Below the pieces are notes generated by a model. It was not told the origin of the DNA, did not search any database, and was given only the letters and a program-made list of their open reading frames with translations. Of a stretch of DNA of 64,000 nucleotides, positions 45,694 to 54,959 are shown piece by piece; position 1 is the stretch's first letter, and each line of letters opens with the position of its first letter. The translations under genes and the position numbers were made by a program. This DNA is from Bacillota bacterium (GTDB taxonomy: Bacteria; Bacillota; Limnochordia; Limnochordales; DUMU01). The stretch is taken from NCBI GenBank assembly GCA_012839805.1, contig DUMU01000039.1, forward strand, positions 19,402 through 83,401, read 5' to 3'.

Positions 45694-45801
45694 CGCGGCC
45701 GCGGTCTTGCCGTGCGGATCGGGGCGGGCGAGCCCGGCCCTCCGGCCGGCGATGGGTTGACCGCAGCCCCCGGTGATGGTATATTGAATTGGCGATTCGA
45801 T

Positions 45802-45879
45802 CGGGGCGTGGCGCAGCTTGGCTAGCGCGCTACCTTGGGGTGGTAGAGGTCGCTGGTTCAAATCCAGTCGCCCCGACCA
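45802..45879 (+). tRNA. tRNA-Pro, anticodon GGG
   Basis: A full cloverleaf can be drawn: acceptor CGGGGCG/CGCCCCG, D arm with AGCTTGG, anticodon stem CTACC/GGTAG and loop TTGGGGT giving anticodon GGG, and T arm with GGTTCAAATCC. CCA is encoded. Starting base C and loop features are typical of tRNA-Pro. It stands between the lysC gene and a carbohydrate cluster. Confidence 0.95.
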
Positions 45880-45887
45880 GTTTTAAG

Positions 45888-45923
45888 GCCCACCAGGAGC
45901 AGTTCCTGGTGGGCTGTTTTTTT
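45888..45923 (+). terminator. Rho-independent terminator after tRNA-Pro
   Basis: An 11-bp stem GCCCACCAGGA / TCCTGGTGGGC with a five-base loop is followed by TGTTTTTTT. This is the strongest canonical terminator in the window. Confidence 0.92.
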
Positions 45924-46161
45924 CTGAATATATGGCAAGGAGCCCAGCCAACTGTAGCCTAACTGCAGCCCAGTACACGACCGTAGTTGACTTGACGACA
46001 CTCTGACACCTAGCCGCCTTGGCATGGCCCGCCTGGCGGACCGACTCGCCGTCATGCAGTACGGGCGAGCAGCACTGTCACGTCAATTCGGGCCATCCAC
46101 CGCCGTCGGGGACTTCCTCCCGGAAAGGAAGGAAGTGAACCGCCGGATGTCGAATGGATCT

Positions 46162-46173
46162 CTAAACGTTACC
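46162..46173. promoter_or_regulatory. Possible LacI-family operator upstream of the GH2 gene
   Basis: The sequence CTAAACGTTACC has the AACGTT core common in LacI-family operators and lies 40-50 bp before the GH2 start. The flanking match is imperfect, so this is weak; it shares its core with the palindrome at 49698-49726 near the lacI-like gene. The 289-bp region 45924-46212 otherwise holds no gene I can support. Confidence 0.3.
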
Positions 46174-46212
46174 GGAGCCGGTTCACAGAGAGACCGCAGA
46201 GGGAGTGTGCCA

Positions 46213-47988
46213 ATGAGACGGAGTGAATACCCGAGGCCCCACTTTGTGCGTGACCAATGGCAGAGTCTCAACGGCGAGTGGGAGTTTGCGTTTGACGACG
46301 GCAGCGTGGGCGTTCGGGAGGGCTGGGAGCGAGGTGGGGTAACGTTTCCACTTCGCATTCAGGTGCCTTTTGTCTACCAGAGCCAGTTGGGCGGCATCCA
46401 CGATCAGTCGTTTCATCCCGTGCTTTGGTACCAGCGTCGCTTTGCCATCCCAGAGGCGTGGGCGGGCAAGCGGGTGTTGGTTCATTTTGGCGCTGTTGAT
46501 TACCAAACCACGGTGTGGGTCAACGGCCGTTTTGCCGGGATGAATCGTGGTGGGTATGTGCCGTTCTCGTTCGATATTACCGATCTTTTGCAGCCCGGTG
46601 AACAGTTGTTGGTGGTTCGGGTCGAGGACTATACCCACATCGAGCAGCCCTTGGGCAAGCAAAGTGCCCGGGCGGAAAACTGGGGCTGCTGGTACACGCG
46701 GGTGAGCGGCATCTGGCAGTCGGTCTGGATCGAGCCGGTAGCCGATCTGCACCTGACCCGGCTCTACCTGACGCCTGACATCGATGCCGGGACGGTGACA
46801 GTTGAATACGGGCTTTCCCATTATGAACCGGGGTACCAACTCCAGGTGGAACTGGTAGCCTCGCTCAGGGGGCGGGAGGTGGTCCGGCTCGAGGTCCCGG
46901 TGGAACCTTTACGCACCCCCTGGGTAGACCCGGGCCGGCTGCCTAACGGTAAAGCGGTGCTGCCGGTGGTAGATCCGGAGCTTTGGACCCCCGAGCACCC
47001 CGCACTTTACGATCTGGAAGTCGCGCTGAAGCGGGACGGGCAGGTAGTCGACCGGGTGCAGAGCTACTTTGGCATGCGGAAGATCGCCGTTCAGGATGGG
47101 AAAATCCTGCTCAACCACCGTCCCTACTACCTGCGAATGGTACTGGACCAGGGCTTCTGGCCCAATGGCGTCTACACCCCCGGCGATGTCGCCGCCTTTG
47201 AGCATGACGTCCGCACCATAAAAGCGATGGGCTTCAACGGCGTTCGCATGCACCAAAAGATTGAAGACCCCTACTTCCTTTACTACTGCGACCGGCTGGG
47301 GCTCCTGATGTGGTCGGAGATGCCGTCGTGGTATGGCTTCGGGCCGGCGGCCATCGAATCGGCGCTGAACGAGTGGCAGCGGGTAATCAGGCGGGATTAC
47401 AACCATCCTTGCGTCATGGCCTGGGTGCCGGTGAACGAGAGCTGGGGCGTCGACCCGTTGGGGGAGCGGGGTACCCGGCAGCGGCAGGCCGCAGCCGTTT
47501 TGCAGACGCTCTATTACCTCACCAAAGCGCTCGATCCCACCCGGCTGGTGGTGAGCAACGACGGCTGGCAGCAGGCGGCCACCGACCTCGTCACCATTCA
47601 CGAATACACCCAGGATGCGGCCGATCTGAGCGCCCGGCTGCAGCGGTTTCTGAAGGACAAGAGCGGTGCTCCCTTCACCCACGGGCGGCCGATCCTGCTT
47701 CCCGAGGTATCTTACGCCGGCCAGCCCATTCTGGTGACCGAGTTTGGGGGCTGCAAGGTGGCCGCGCAAGGGGCGAGCGGCTGGGGTTACGGCGAGGCGG
47801 TGGCCGACTACGAGCAAATGCTCGAGCGGGTGGATGGCCTGGTGAAGGCCATTCGCGCGCAGTCAGAGATCGCCGGCTTCTGCTATACCCAGCTGACCGA
47901 CGTAGAGCAGGAGGTGAACGGCCTGCTCTATGCCGATCACACACCTAAGATGCCGGTCGAAAGGTTGAAGGCGGTATTCGAGCAGTAG
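46213..47988 (+). CDS. GH2 family glycoside hydrolase (beta-galactosidase/glucuronidase type)
   Basis: This is a GH2 enzyme of 591 residues acting on beta-linked sugars. It has no signal peptide, so it is probably cytoplasmic. The N-terminus RSEYPRPHFVRDQW and LNGEWEFAFD is the GH2 sugar-binding domain. The barrel follows, with the acid/base Glu in NESWG (near residue 411) and the nucleophile in EFGG (near 509). ATG 46213 lies after GAGGGAG; the open frame is longer (to 46024), and ATG 46147 is another candidate. The gene converges with the LacI-type regulator, whose stop codon is 4 bp away, so regulation by it is plausible. The actual substrate is not shown. Confidence 0.88.
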   Translation: MRRSEYPRPHFVRDQWQSLNGEWEFAFDDGSVGVREGWERGGVTFPLRIQVPFVYQSQLGGIHDQSFHPVLWYQRRFAIPEAWAGKRVLVHFGAVDYQTTVWVNGRFAGMNRGGYVPFSFDITDLLQPGEQLLVVRVEDYTHIEQPLGKQSARAENWGCWYTRVSGIWQSVWIEPVADLHLTRLYLTPDIDAGTVTVEYGLSHYEPGYQLQVELVASLRGREVVRLEVPVEPLRTPWVDPGRLPNGKAVLPVVDPELWTPEHPALYDLEVALKRDGQVVDRVQSYFGMRKIAVQDGKILLNHRPYYLRMVLDQGFWPNGVYTPGDVAAFEHDVRTIKAMGFNGVRMHQKIEDPYFLYYCDRLGLLMWSEMPSWYGFGPAAIESALNEWQRVIRRDYNHPCVMAWVPVNESWGVDPLGERGTRQRQAAAVLQTLYYLTKALDPTRLVVSNDGWQQAATDLVTIHEYTQDAADLSARLQRFLKDKSGAPFTHGRPILLPEVSYAGQPILVTEFGGCKVAAQGASGWGYGEAVADYEQMLERVDGLVKAIRAQSEIAGFCYTQLTDVEQEVNGLLYADHTPKMPVERLKAVFEQ

Positions 47989-47992
47989 CCGG

Positions 47993-49042
47993 TCAGGCCG
48001 AGCGGCGGATTACCAGTTCGGGCGGGAGGACAACAGGCGTATGCTGGGTGTCCTGGTCTATCATCTGCTTGTCCTCCTGCTTTCGCCGCCGTTGCGGACC
48101 TGACTCGAGGATGCGGATGAGGAGTTGACACGCGGTCTGGCCCAGCCGTGTTTTTGCAATCCGCACGGTAGATAGGGGAGGATCGACGACCTGGGAGACC
48201 ATAACGTCATCGTATCCCATGACGGCCACGTCGTCCGGAATCCGCAGCCCGGCATCACGCAGTGCCTGCACCACACCGAAGCTGACGAAATCGTTGAAGC
48301 AGAAAACGGCGGTAAACCCGGCCTTGTTCGTAAGCGCCTGTTGCATGGCCACGTAGCCCCCATGCATCCGGGCGTCGGTTTCGAGAATCAAACCCGGGTC
48401 GACCGGCAGGCCCGCTTGACGGTGAGCGTCTATGTATCCCTCCAGGCGACGACGAGCTTGCGAGCTGTAGGCAGCAGCATTCAGGAAGAGGATCCGTCTG
48501 TGTCCCCGGCTCAGTAAGTATTCTACTGCCATCCGGGCACCGGCCCGGTCGTCGTTTATTACTGCAGGCCCGGGGATTCTCTCAAATACCCTTCCCAGAA
48601 GGCAGTATGGAACACCCCGGTTGATCAGGTACTCGATGGAGTCGGGGTCCGGTTGGCTGGGCGAAATCAAAACACCATCCACCTGTCGATCCACCAGCGT
48701 TTGAACTACCTGCATTTCGCGGCTGGCATCGTGACCGATGTTAGCCAGGACAATCCCATACCCCCTGGCGGCTGCTTCTCGTTCGATACCCTCTACGACC
48801 TCGGCGAAGAAGGGGTTTACAATGTCCGAAATCACGACGCCGATCGTCGACGTTCGGCTCTGGCGCAGGCTTCGTGCCAGGTGATTCGGCCGGTAGTCCA
48901 GCTCGCGCGCCACCTTTAACACCAATTTGCGGGTGGCCTCGCTGACGTACGGCTTGTTGTTGAGGGCGCGCGAGGCGGTATTGATCGAGACTCCCGCCTC
49001 GCGAGCAACATCGTGCAGTGTGGCCGGTCTTTCAGTACCCAT
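47993..49042 (-). CDS. LacI-family transcriptional regulator
   Basis: The 349-residue protein opens with a LacI helix-turn-helix (LHDVAREAGVSINTASRALN, residues about 8-27), followed by the hinge helix RPNHLARSLRQ. The effector-binding domain (TIGVVISDIVNPFFAEVVEGIE onwards, with VPVA-type hinge) is periplasmic-binding-protein-like. ATG 49042 follows AGGGGA; in-frame starts upstream at 49060 and 49138 are less likely. It lies between the GH2 gene (convergent) and the next SBP operon (divergent), so it probably represses one or both. Confidence 0.93.
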   Translation of the reverse strand: MGTERPATLHDVAREAGVSINTASRALNNKPYVSEATRKLVLKVARELDYRPNHLARSLRQSRTSTIGVVISDIVNPFFAEVVEGIEREAAARGYGIVLANIGHDASREMQVVQTLVDRQVDGVLISPSQPDPDSIEYLINRGVPYCLLGRVFERIPGPAVINDDRAGARMAVEYLLSRGHRRILFLNAAAYSSQARRRLEGYIDAHRQAGLPVDPGLILETDARMHGGYVAMQQALTNKAGFTAVFCFNDFVSFGVVQALRDAGLRIPDDVAVMGYDDVMVSQVVDPPLSTVRIAKTRLGQTACQLLIRILESGPQRRRKQEDKQMIDQDTQHTPVVLPPELVIRRSA

Positions 49043-49697
49043 GCGGCTAGTCCCCTGCATTTTATCCCCGTGGCTGGCGCTGTCTGACCGCTGGCACGGG
49101 CCCCCTTGGTTGCCCTTGTCCTGCGTCCGGTACTGCACGTGCGAAGGAGCGGGTCATCCCGTCTCCCCCTGAGGCGCGTGGGCAGAGGGGGCAAGGATAG
49201 GGTTCCCCGGACCGCGTACGTGTACCACGCGACCGGGACCGCGGCCGGTACCCCGCATCATCTTGCTTTCGCCACCTTCCTCGTAGATGCCTCCATAGAA
49301 AAGGATACTCCTTTGGCAACTAACGCCTAGGGGCTTTCGTCAAGAGGTGCGTAAACGTGTATCAGGCGACGGTCCCTTCCTGCGTAACTTCTACGCCGTC
49401 TTCGTATCGTCCGCCGGAATCACCGCCGTCGCTCGGTCTACTTTCTGGAACCGCCTGGCGGCATCTGTCCGCAACGGCAGCCCCGCCCAGCCGATTCCGC
49501 CACGCGTGCTGCTTCCACCCGGGGCGACGCGCAGACGATCTCGTAGAGCCTGGCCTTAGCGGCCGCGTGCGGGTTGCGCAGCAGCTCCTTCGGTGCGTTT
49601 AGCAGCTTCCCCAGCTGATGGCGAGCACCGGTTAGCTGATGGCAAATAATGGCACACCATCTTTGGAAGGAACTGAGGAAGACGCGTAGAATTTCCC

Positions 49698-49726
49698 CTC
49701 GCAACGTTATCTGATAACGTTGCGAG
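49698..49726. promoter_or_regulatory. Perfect 29-bp palindrome, possible LacI-family operator
   Basis: CTCGCAACGTTATC is followed by a single T and then by its exact reverse complement. Each half contains AACGTT, the central pattern of many LacI-family operators, with CG steps 13 bp apart. It lies about 660 bp from the LacI-type gene start and about 225 bp upstream of the SBP start. It is not followed by a T-run, so it is not a terminator. Confidence 0.6.
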
Positions 49727-49816
49727 ATTGACCGCCGCAAGGAGGGGTGCGCACTACCTCGCTAACCAAAGTGGGCAGTTTGGCAGGTAGAGAGAAAAGA
49801 GCTGCCACCCAATACC

Positions 49817-49923
49817 ACGCAGGCTGGGAGCAGCAAGCACGGTCCTGCCGGGCAATTCCGGGGTGAGGAGGTGAGACCGTTTCGCTGTAAGAGAGGTCGG
49901 AGGGTCCACAGCCGTAAGAAAAC
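49817..49923 (+). repeat. Conserved SBP leader, copy A
   Basis: This leader upstream of the SBP gene at 49952 aligns with 53439-53541 upstream of the SBP at 53619. Identical blocks include ACGCAGGC, CAAGCACGGT, AATTCC and AGGTGAGACCG. The alignment has one small gap. The leader ends about 30 nt before the SBP start and could be a duplicated regulatory or transcript-leader element. Confidence 0.7.
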
Positions 49924-49951
49924 TTTTCTGAAAACAGGAGGGAGTCATCAT

Positions 49952-51226
49952 ATGTTTCGCTCCGGAGTAAAGCGTTCCTGGTTGTTGCTCGTGGCGCTCA
50001 CACTTGGGTTGATAGCCGTGGCGACGGAGGCTTTTGCCGCTGAGGTAACTATCGAGTACTATAACGGGATCACCGGTGGCGACCGGCCAGGCATGGAGCT
50101 GCTGGTAAGGATGTTCAACCAGCAGTACGCCGGCAAGTATAAAGTTAACATGGTCATCGCACCATGGGACGAGTACTACACGAAAATTGTGGTAGGAGTG
50201 GCTTCCGGCACAGCGCCCGACGTCGGACTGATGCACTGGGACAGGATTCCTGAGTTCGCTCATCAGGGAGTCCTGCGGCCTATCGACGACATGTTCCAGG
50301 CCCTGAAGCTAAGTCCCAACGATTTCCTGGGCTCCACAGGCCAGCTAGGGATCTATAAGGGCAAGCGATATGCCATCCCGCTTGATGCCCATCCTCAGGT
50401 TCTCTACTACGACAAGGACCTGTTCGAAAAGGTCGGTCTACCAGGAACTCCGCGGAATCCTGCACAGTATCTCGAATACGCCAAGAAGTTGACCATGGAT
50501 AAGAACGGCGACGGCTCCACCGATGTCTGGGGGACGCTCTACCGGGCTGGAAGTTCGACGTTCTACGCGACCCTCTGGCAGATGGGAGGTCACTACCTGG
50601 GTGGTGACGACTGGTCAGAGGTCACGCTCAATACACCCGTCGCACGTAAAGCCTTGCAGTTCGGGCAGGAACTGGTATGGAAGCATAAAGTGTCTCCGAA
50701 CCACATCTGGGTCAACAAGTTCGGCGGCGAGGTCGCTATGGACATCGATGGCATCTGGTGGCTCCGGACCGCCCAGGACCTTCGTAAGGAAGGTAAGGCC
50801 AACGTCTGGATAGACAGAGCCGATACCCTGTTTGGCGACGTGCGTGCAGGAGCGCCTGCCGGCTCGCATCAGATTGTCGTCTTCAAACAACGGAAGGAAC
50901 AGCCTGAGAAGATCCAGGCCGTCCAAACGTTCATAGACTTCCTGTCTCGTAATAGCGCACTGTGGGGTCTCTACGGCGGACAGATCCCTCTGCGTAAGAT
51001 TGCCTACGAAGCCGAAGAGTGGAAACAGATGACCGAGCACCAGCTAATCATTCGCGGACAGTTGATATTCGTTCCGCCGGTACCGTGGGGCGGCGGGCTG
51101 GGAGTACTGGACGAACTTATGGACAAAGTGGTCCAACAGGGCCAGCCGATCGAGCCCGCTCTCGAGCAGGCGATCCAGAAGCTCGAAGTCAAGATCCGCG
51201 AGACGCGTCAGAAGCTCGGCTTGTAA
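49952..51226 (+). CDS. Extracellular sugar-binding protein (SBP family 1)
   Basis: The 424-residue protein is a substrate-binding subunit of an ABC sugar importer. It has a signal peptide (about residues 1-29, cutting after AFA) without a lipobox Cys. The mature protein opens VTIEYYNGITGGDRPG and contains GTAPDVGLMHWD and a DKNGDGSTD loop, as in other SBPs. The ribosome-binding site AGGAGGGAG is excellent. It is closely related to the SBPs at 53619 and 63630 (shared C-terminal pattern around SRNSALWG and GQIPLRK). It is followed by a stem-loop and a GH39-like enzyme; no permease follows. Confidence 0.9.
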   Translation: MFRSGVKRSWLLLVALTLGLIAVATEAFAAEVTIEYYNGITGGDRPGMELLVRMFNQQYAGKYKVNMVIAPWDEYYTKIVVGVASGTAPDVGLMHWDRIPEFAHQGVLRPIDDMFQALKLSPNDFLGSTGQLGIYKGKRYAIPLDAHPQVLYYDKDLFEKVGLPGTPRNPAQYLEYAKKLTMDKNGDGSTDVWGTLYRAGSSTFYATLWQMGGHYLGGDDWSEVTLNTPVARKALQFGQELVWKHKVSPNHIWVNKFGGEVAMDIDGIWWLRTAQDLRKEGKANVWIDRADTLFGDVRAGAPAGSHQIVVFKQRKEQPEKIQAVQTFIDFLSRNSALWGLYGGQIPLRKIAYEAEEWKQMTEHQLIIRGQLIFVPPVPWGGGLGVLDELMDKVVQQGQPIEPALEQAIQKLEVKIRETRQKLGL

Positions 51227-51263
51227 GGAAGTTGCAGTCATCGGACTACTGCAGTCAGCCAAC

Positions 51264-51295
51264 GGAGAGGAGGGCTTATTAGCCCCCTCTCCTTT
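51264..51295 (+). terminator. Stem-loop after the SBP gene
   Basis: GGAGAGGAGGGCT pairs, with a bulge, with AGCCCCCTCTCC across a four-base loop, followed by TTTG. It resembles the hairpin at 1661-1684 and could be an intercistronic terminator or mRNA-stabilising element. Confidence 0.65.
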
Positions 51296-51407
51296 GTGGA
51301 TTCGCCGTCTCTTCTCACCAAACCATATGTTTCCTGCCAAACCATCAGCAATAACGCCACTTGAACGTCGGCGGCGGCTAATCGGTGGCTAAGGAGGTCA
51401 ATATACA

Positions 51408-53360
51408 GTGCGTATGGACATTTGTTTGAAAGGCATCCTGGAGGCAGTATCGGCAATGTTGCTTGCCTTCGTGCTTTATCCGGCACAGTCGGTCGCAGGC
51501 GCCGGCCCGTCCGAGGAAGCTCCCGCTGCCCCTGAAGAGTACCCCCCGGACGCTAATGTTGTCCAGGTCGATTTTGCCGTTAAGATCGATCCTCCTCTTG
51601 TCAAGAAGTTCTCCCAGTACAACTCTGGCCTCGTTACAATGTATCGATATAGGCGAGACATCGGAAAACTCGCAGAGTTGGCGGCTGAATCTTTCCGGAT
51701 CGACCTTAGTATCGGCAAGCGCGACTCGGGGTGGAAAGAAGAGATTGTGACCGGATCTCTTGATGATCTTACCTACAATTTTACGGAAATAGATGAGCTA
51801 TCCACTATGCTAAACAGAATAGGCGTCTTGCCCTATTGGTCATGGTGTTATGTTCCAGAGCCCTTACAGCAGAAACCCGGGGCATGGAAAGAAGCTCCTG
51901 TGTCCCTTGCCAAATGGCAGGAGATCTTGCGCTCGTTTGCTCGGCACTTCAGAGAGGCCGGGATTCGAATTGGTTACCACGAGGTATACAATGAACCTGA
52001 CCTTAATATGTTCGCGACATTTCCATGGGATACGTACTTGCAGATGTACAAATACGGGGTACAAGGAATTAGGGCCGGCGACCCCGACGCGGTGGTTGGA
52101 GGCCCTGCTGCGGCGATAGTTGGATATCCCCACCTCAGCCGCTTTCTCGACTTTATCCAAGAAGAACAATTACCGCTCGACTTCTTTTCGTTCCACTCCT
52201 ACGGTGATGCGTACCTGCCCAAGATAAAAGTGGTGCAGGATATGCTTCAAAAGCGTCCTTATTATAACACAACGGAGATACACTTGAACGAGTTTAACCC
52301 GGTGCTAGGTAGACCGGGCGACACTGAACTGGTCCGAAGGTACGTGATAGGTGTTGACATATTAGACGCGATCGAGGCACTGCTTGAGTTTTCTGACCTG
52401 ACTCAAATTCATTGGGCCCAGTTTATGGATGCCTCCTCGGGAAGCGACGTGATTGGCATCGTCGATTACGAGGGCTACGAGCGGGCGGCCTTCAATGTTT
52501 TCAAAATCTACGCCCGCATGCCGGTGGATAGAGTAAAGGTAACCGGTCAAGAGGCGGTCAGGGCGATGGCCTCCACCGACGGGCATAGGGCCAGCGTTGT
52601 GCTTTGGAATCGGTCGGATAGTGACCAAACTCAGTCGGTCGAGCTCAAGGGCATTCCGTTTAGCAGAGGCGACATGCGCGTATTCCGCGTCGACAGCGCG
52701 CACTCAAGCTACGGGGACTTCGTAGACGGCGAACTGGTGCCCGAGGAGGAAATGTCGGGCGTGGATACTTCTGGCCTCTCATGGACGGGAACGATCCCTC
52801 CCAACGGTGTGGTATACATCGAGGTCGAGGACGGTACGGGCCTTTCCGAGCTTACGCCGGTGACGGTAGGGAAGGTGGTTAGAAAGTACCACTACTTTCC
52901 CGACCGGACCAAGCATAACTATGCCGTCTTCAGCGAAAGGACCTGGATCGCGTACCTTGGCATGAGAGACGAAGAGTCGGCTTTCTCGCTGGTGGGAGTG
53001 GAGGCCGAGGCGCTTCCGGCCAAGGTGAAGGTCTCTTTCGTGGTGGACGGGAAAGTAAGGCGGCTCGACGCCAACAGTTTACTCGGGGTGCGCGTCGACT
53101 ACCAGGTCGGCGGCTCGTACCGGAAAGCCGTGCTGTTTCACGACGGTCTGTATGACCCGGTCGGAGAAGGCCAAATACCATGGGGTACCCGAACGGCACC
53201 TGATCAAGCAGTTCAGATCCCTGAGACCGCGGGTGAGGGCATTATCGATCTGGCCGGTTATGCCCCCGAAAACTGGACCGGACGGGTTATCATCTCGTTT
53301 CTCATGAGGAATACGGGTGCCAACACCAGGGCGAAAATCCTGATCCGCCAGTGCGATTAG
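51408..53360 (+). CDS. Secreted GH39-like glycoside hydrolase (probable beta-xylosidase type)
   Basis: The 650-residue protein has a signal peptide (hydrophobic about 10-28) and a clan GH-A barrel with features of GH39. The acid/base Glu stands in YNEPDL (about residue 195) and the nucleophile in LNEFNPV (about 293). The barrel is followed by a beta-rich domain and an unassigned C-terminal beta region from about 480. GTG 51408 follows AAGGAGG by 8 nt. The catalytic part has AT-richer wobble positions than the C-terminal part from about 52740, which suggests a chimeric or transferred gene. The substrate (xylan, arabinan or other) is not shown. Confidence 0.72.
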   Translation: MRMDICLKGILEAVSAMLLAFVLYPAQSVAGAGPSEEAPAAPEEYPPDANVVQVDFAVKIDPPLVKKFSQYNSGLVTMYRYRRDIGKLAELAAESFRIDLSIGKRDSGWKEEIVTGSLDDLTYNFTEIDELSTMLNRIGVLPYWSWCYVPEPLQQKPGAWKEAPVSLAKWQEILRSFARHFREAGIRIGYHEVYNEPDLNMFATFPWDTYLQMYKYGVQGIRAGDPDAVVGGPAAAIVGYPHLSRFLDFIQEEQLPLDFFSFHSYGDAYLPKIKVVQDMLQKRPYYNTTEIHLNEFNPVLGRPGDTELVRRYVIGVDILDAIEALLEFSDLTQIHWAQFMDASSGSDVIGIVDYEGYERAAFNVFKIYARMPVDRVKVTGQEAVRAMASTDGHRASVVLWNRSDSDQTQSVELKGIPFSRGDMRVFRVDSAHSSYGDFVDGELVPEEEMSGVDTSGLSWTGTIPPNGVVYIEVEDGTGLSELTPVTVGKVVRKYHYFPDRTKHNYAVFSERTWIAYLGMRDEESAFSLVGVEAEALPAKVKVSFVVDGKVRRLDANSLLGVRVDYQVGGSYRKAVLFHDGLYDPVGEGQIPWGTRTAPDQAVQIPETAGEGIIDLAGYAPENWTGRVIISFLMRNTGANTRAKILIRQCD

Positions 53361-53438
53361 GAGCCGAGGCTACTCCTCGCGCTTTTTGACCGGCAGGGAG
53401 GGGTTGGCTAGCCCGGGGTGTGCAAAGACCGGCCGGCT

Positions 53439-53541
53439 ACGCAGGCAACAAGCACGGTTCGGCCCGGTAATTCCAAATTGAGAGAGGTGAGACCGGTTCA
53501 GTATAAGGCAGATCGCAAGGTTCACGGCCGTGAGAGAACAA
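53439..53541 (+). repeat. Conserved SBP leader, copy B
   Basis: This matches 49817-49923 (copy A) with one gap. It lies about 80 nt before the SBP start at 53619. The rest of the 258-base gap after the GH39-like gene holds no gene I can support. Confidence 0.7.
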
Positions 53542-53618
53542 CACCGGTAGAGGATCAGGGTGATATCGTCATGACGCGGACAGGTTATCCGTGTCAGAGA
53601 GAAGAAGGAGGGGCTCTG

Positions 53619-54911
53619 ATGTACTGGTCTAAACGAATTTGGCTTGGGGTCCTACTTGTAGCATGTTTCGGCCTGGTTGCCGCAGGCGCAGAGGTTCCGG
53701 CCGTAGCAGGAGCAGTAACAATCACGTACTGGCACGGTATCGCAGCCGCTGATCGGGAAGGCCAGGAGGTTCTCGTCAAGAAATTCAACGAGCAGTATGC
53801 CGGGAAGATCCAGGTAAAAATGACCATCATGGACTGGGGCGAGTACTACACCAAAGTGGCGGTGGCGGTAGCAGCGGGCACGGCTCCCGATGTGGGGATT
53901 ATGCACCTTGACAACCTCGGTGCCCAGTCGTTGGCCGGTGTTCTTCGCCCAGTAGACGACATCTTCCAGAAACTCGGGTTGACCGACGACGACTTTGTCG
54001 GGAGCGTGAGCCGCGCCAGCATCTACCGTGGTAAACGATGGGGGATTCCTCTGGACGTACACCCGTTGGCCCTGTACTACAACCAGGATCACCTGGACAA
54101 AGCAGGCATCCCGGGACCGCCGAAGCGGTCGAGCGAGTTCCTGGATTACGCTCGCAAGTTGACCATCGATAGGGATGGCGACGGTAACCCAGACCAATGG
54201 GGAACCGGGGTGGACACTTGGTTGAACCGATTCTACCAGGCCCTTCGCCAGTTTGGTGGCGATTATCTGGGTGGTCCGGATCTGGACCAGCCTCTATTTG
54301 CGGAGCCACCGGCCCGGAAGGCGTTCCAGTACTACGTGGACTTGATATACAAGTGGAAGGTGGCACCTCCTCCCAGTGCTTGGCAGGGCGCACAGAGCAT
54401 ATTCGACGGCCGAATGAGCTTTTGGGTGGACGGGATCTGGTGGCTAACTAAGGCTCAAGATCTGCGTCGCCAGGGTACAGTGAATATACGGGTTGCTCCG
54501 TCCGACCGCGTCGATGGTGACGAGAGACCGTCCACCTGGGCGGGTTCGCACCAATTCGTAGTCTTCAAGCAGCCCAAAGAGGATCCTGCGAAAATCCAGG
54601 CCATCACAACGTTTATCGACTTCATGTCCCGCAACAGCGTGATCTGGGCTGCCTACGGTCAGATCCCGGTCCGCAAGGCTGCGCTCCAAGCCGACGAGTG
54701 GCGGGAGATGAAGGACCATCAGATCTTTGCCTCGCAGACCTTTGCCTTCTTCCCGCTTGTGCCCTGGCGTTCGAAAGTTATTGACCCAGTAGTGGGTGGG
54801 ATCCTGTGGAACCTGTTGGTGGATCGCAAGCCGGTGGATGCTACTCTCGAACAGGGTAAGGAGCAGGCGGCGATCGAGATCAAAAAGATGCGGGCCGAAC
54901 TCGGCATCTGA
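53619..54911 (+). CDS. Extracellular sugar-binding protein (SBP family 1)
   Basis: The 430-residue protein is a paralogue of the SBPs at 49952 and 63630, with TITYWHGIAAADREGQEV, GTAPDVGIMHLD and a DRDGDGNPDQWGTG loop. The signal segment (about residues 5-30) contains VAC, which is a possible lipobox, but cleavage after VAG is as likely. AAGGAGGGG precedes the ATG 53619; the frame is open to 53418 with no function there. A stem-loop and a GH43 enzyme follow; no permease is present. The ligand is probably an arabino- or xylo-oligosaccharide (inference from the neighbour). Confidence 0.9.
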   Translation: MYWSKRIWLGVLLVACFGLVAAGAEVPAVAGAVTITYWHGIAAADREGQEVLVKKFNEQYAGKIQVKMTIMDWGEYYTKVAVAVAAGTAPDVGIMHLDNLGAQSLAGVLRPVDDIFQKLGLTDDDFVGSVSRASIYRGKRWGIPLDVHPLALYYNQDHLDKAGIPGPPKRSSEFLDYARKLTIDRDGDGNPDQWGTGVDTWLNRFYQALRQFGGDYLGGPDLDQPLFAEPPARKAFQYYVDLIYKWKVAPPPSAWQGAQSIFDGRMSFWVDGIWWLTKAQDLRRQGTVNIRVAPSDRVDGDERPSTWAGSHQFVVFKQPKEDPAKIQAITTFIDFMSRNSVIWAAYGQIPVRKAALQADEWREMKDHQIFASQTFAFFPLVPWRSKVIDPVVGGILWNLLVDRKPVDATLEQGKEQAAIEIKKMRAELGI

Positions 54912-54959
54912 TCGGAGACGACCGACCGGCGAGAAGTATAGGTCGCCAGGAAGAATCGA

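Larger units (their letters stand above)
49043..49951. other. Long intergenic region between lacI-like gene and SBP gene
   Basis: More than 900 bases show no gene I can support. Several short open frames (for instance 49347-49559 on plus and 49438-49740 on minus) have no recognisable family. The region contains the perfect palindrome at 49698-49726 and a conserved leader at 49817-49923, both listed separately. It probably holds divergent promoters and operators. Confidence 0.6.

Noticed and set aside
43906..45861. 651-codon minus-strand frame over thrB/lysC and tRNA-Pro
   Set aside because: Shadow of real genes and overlaps a tRNA; no family.
45858..46055. 65-codon minus-strand frame beside tRNA-Pro
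   Set aside because: Overlaps tRNA and its terminator; chance frame.
49438..49740. 100-codon minus-strand frame in the long gap
   Set aside because: Runs across the palindrome, no family recognised; not supported as a gene.
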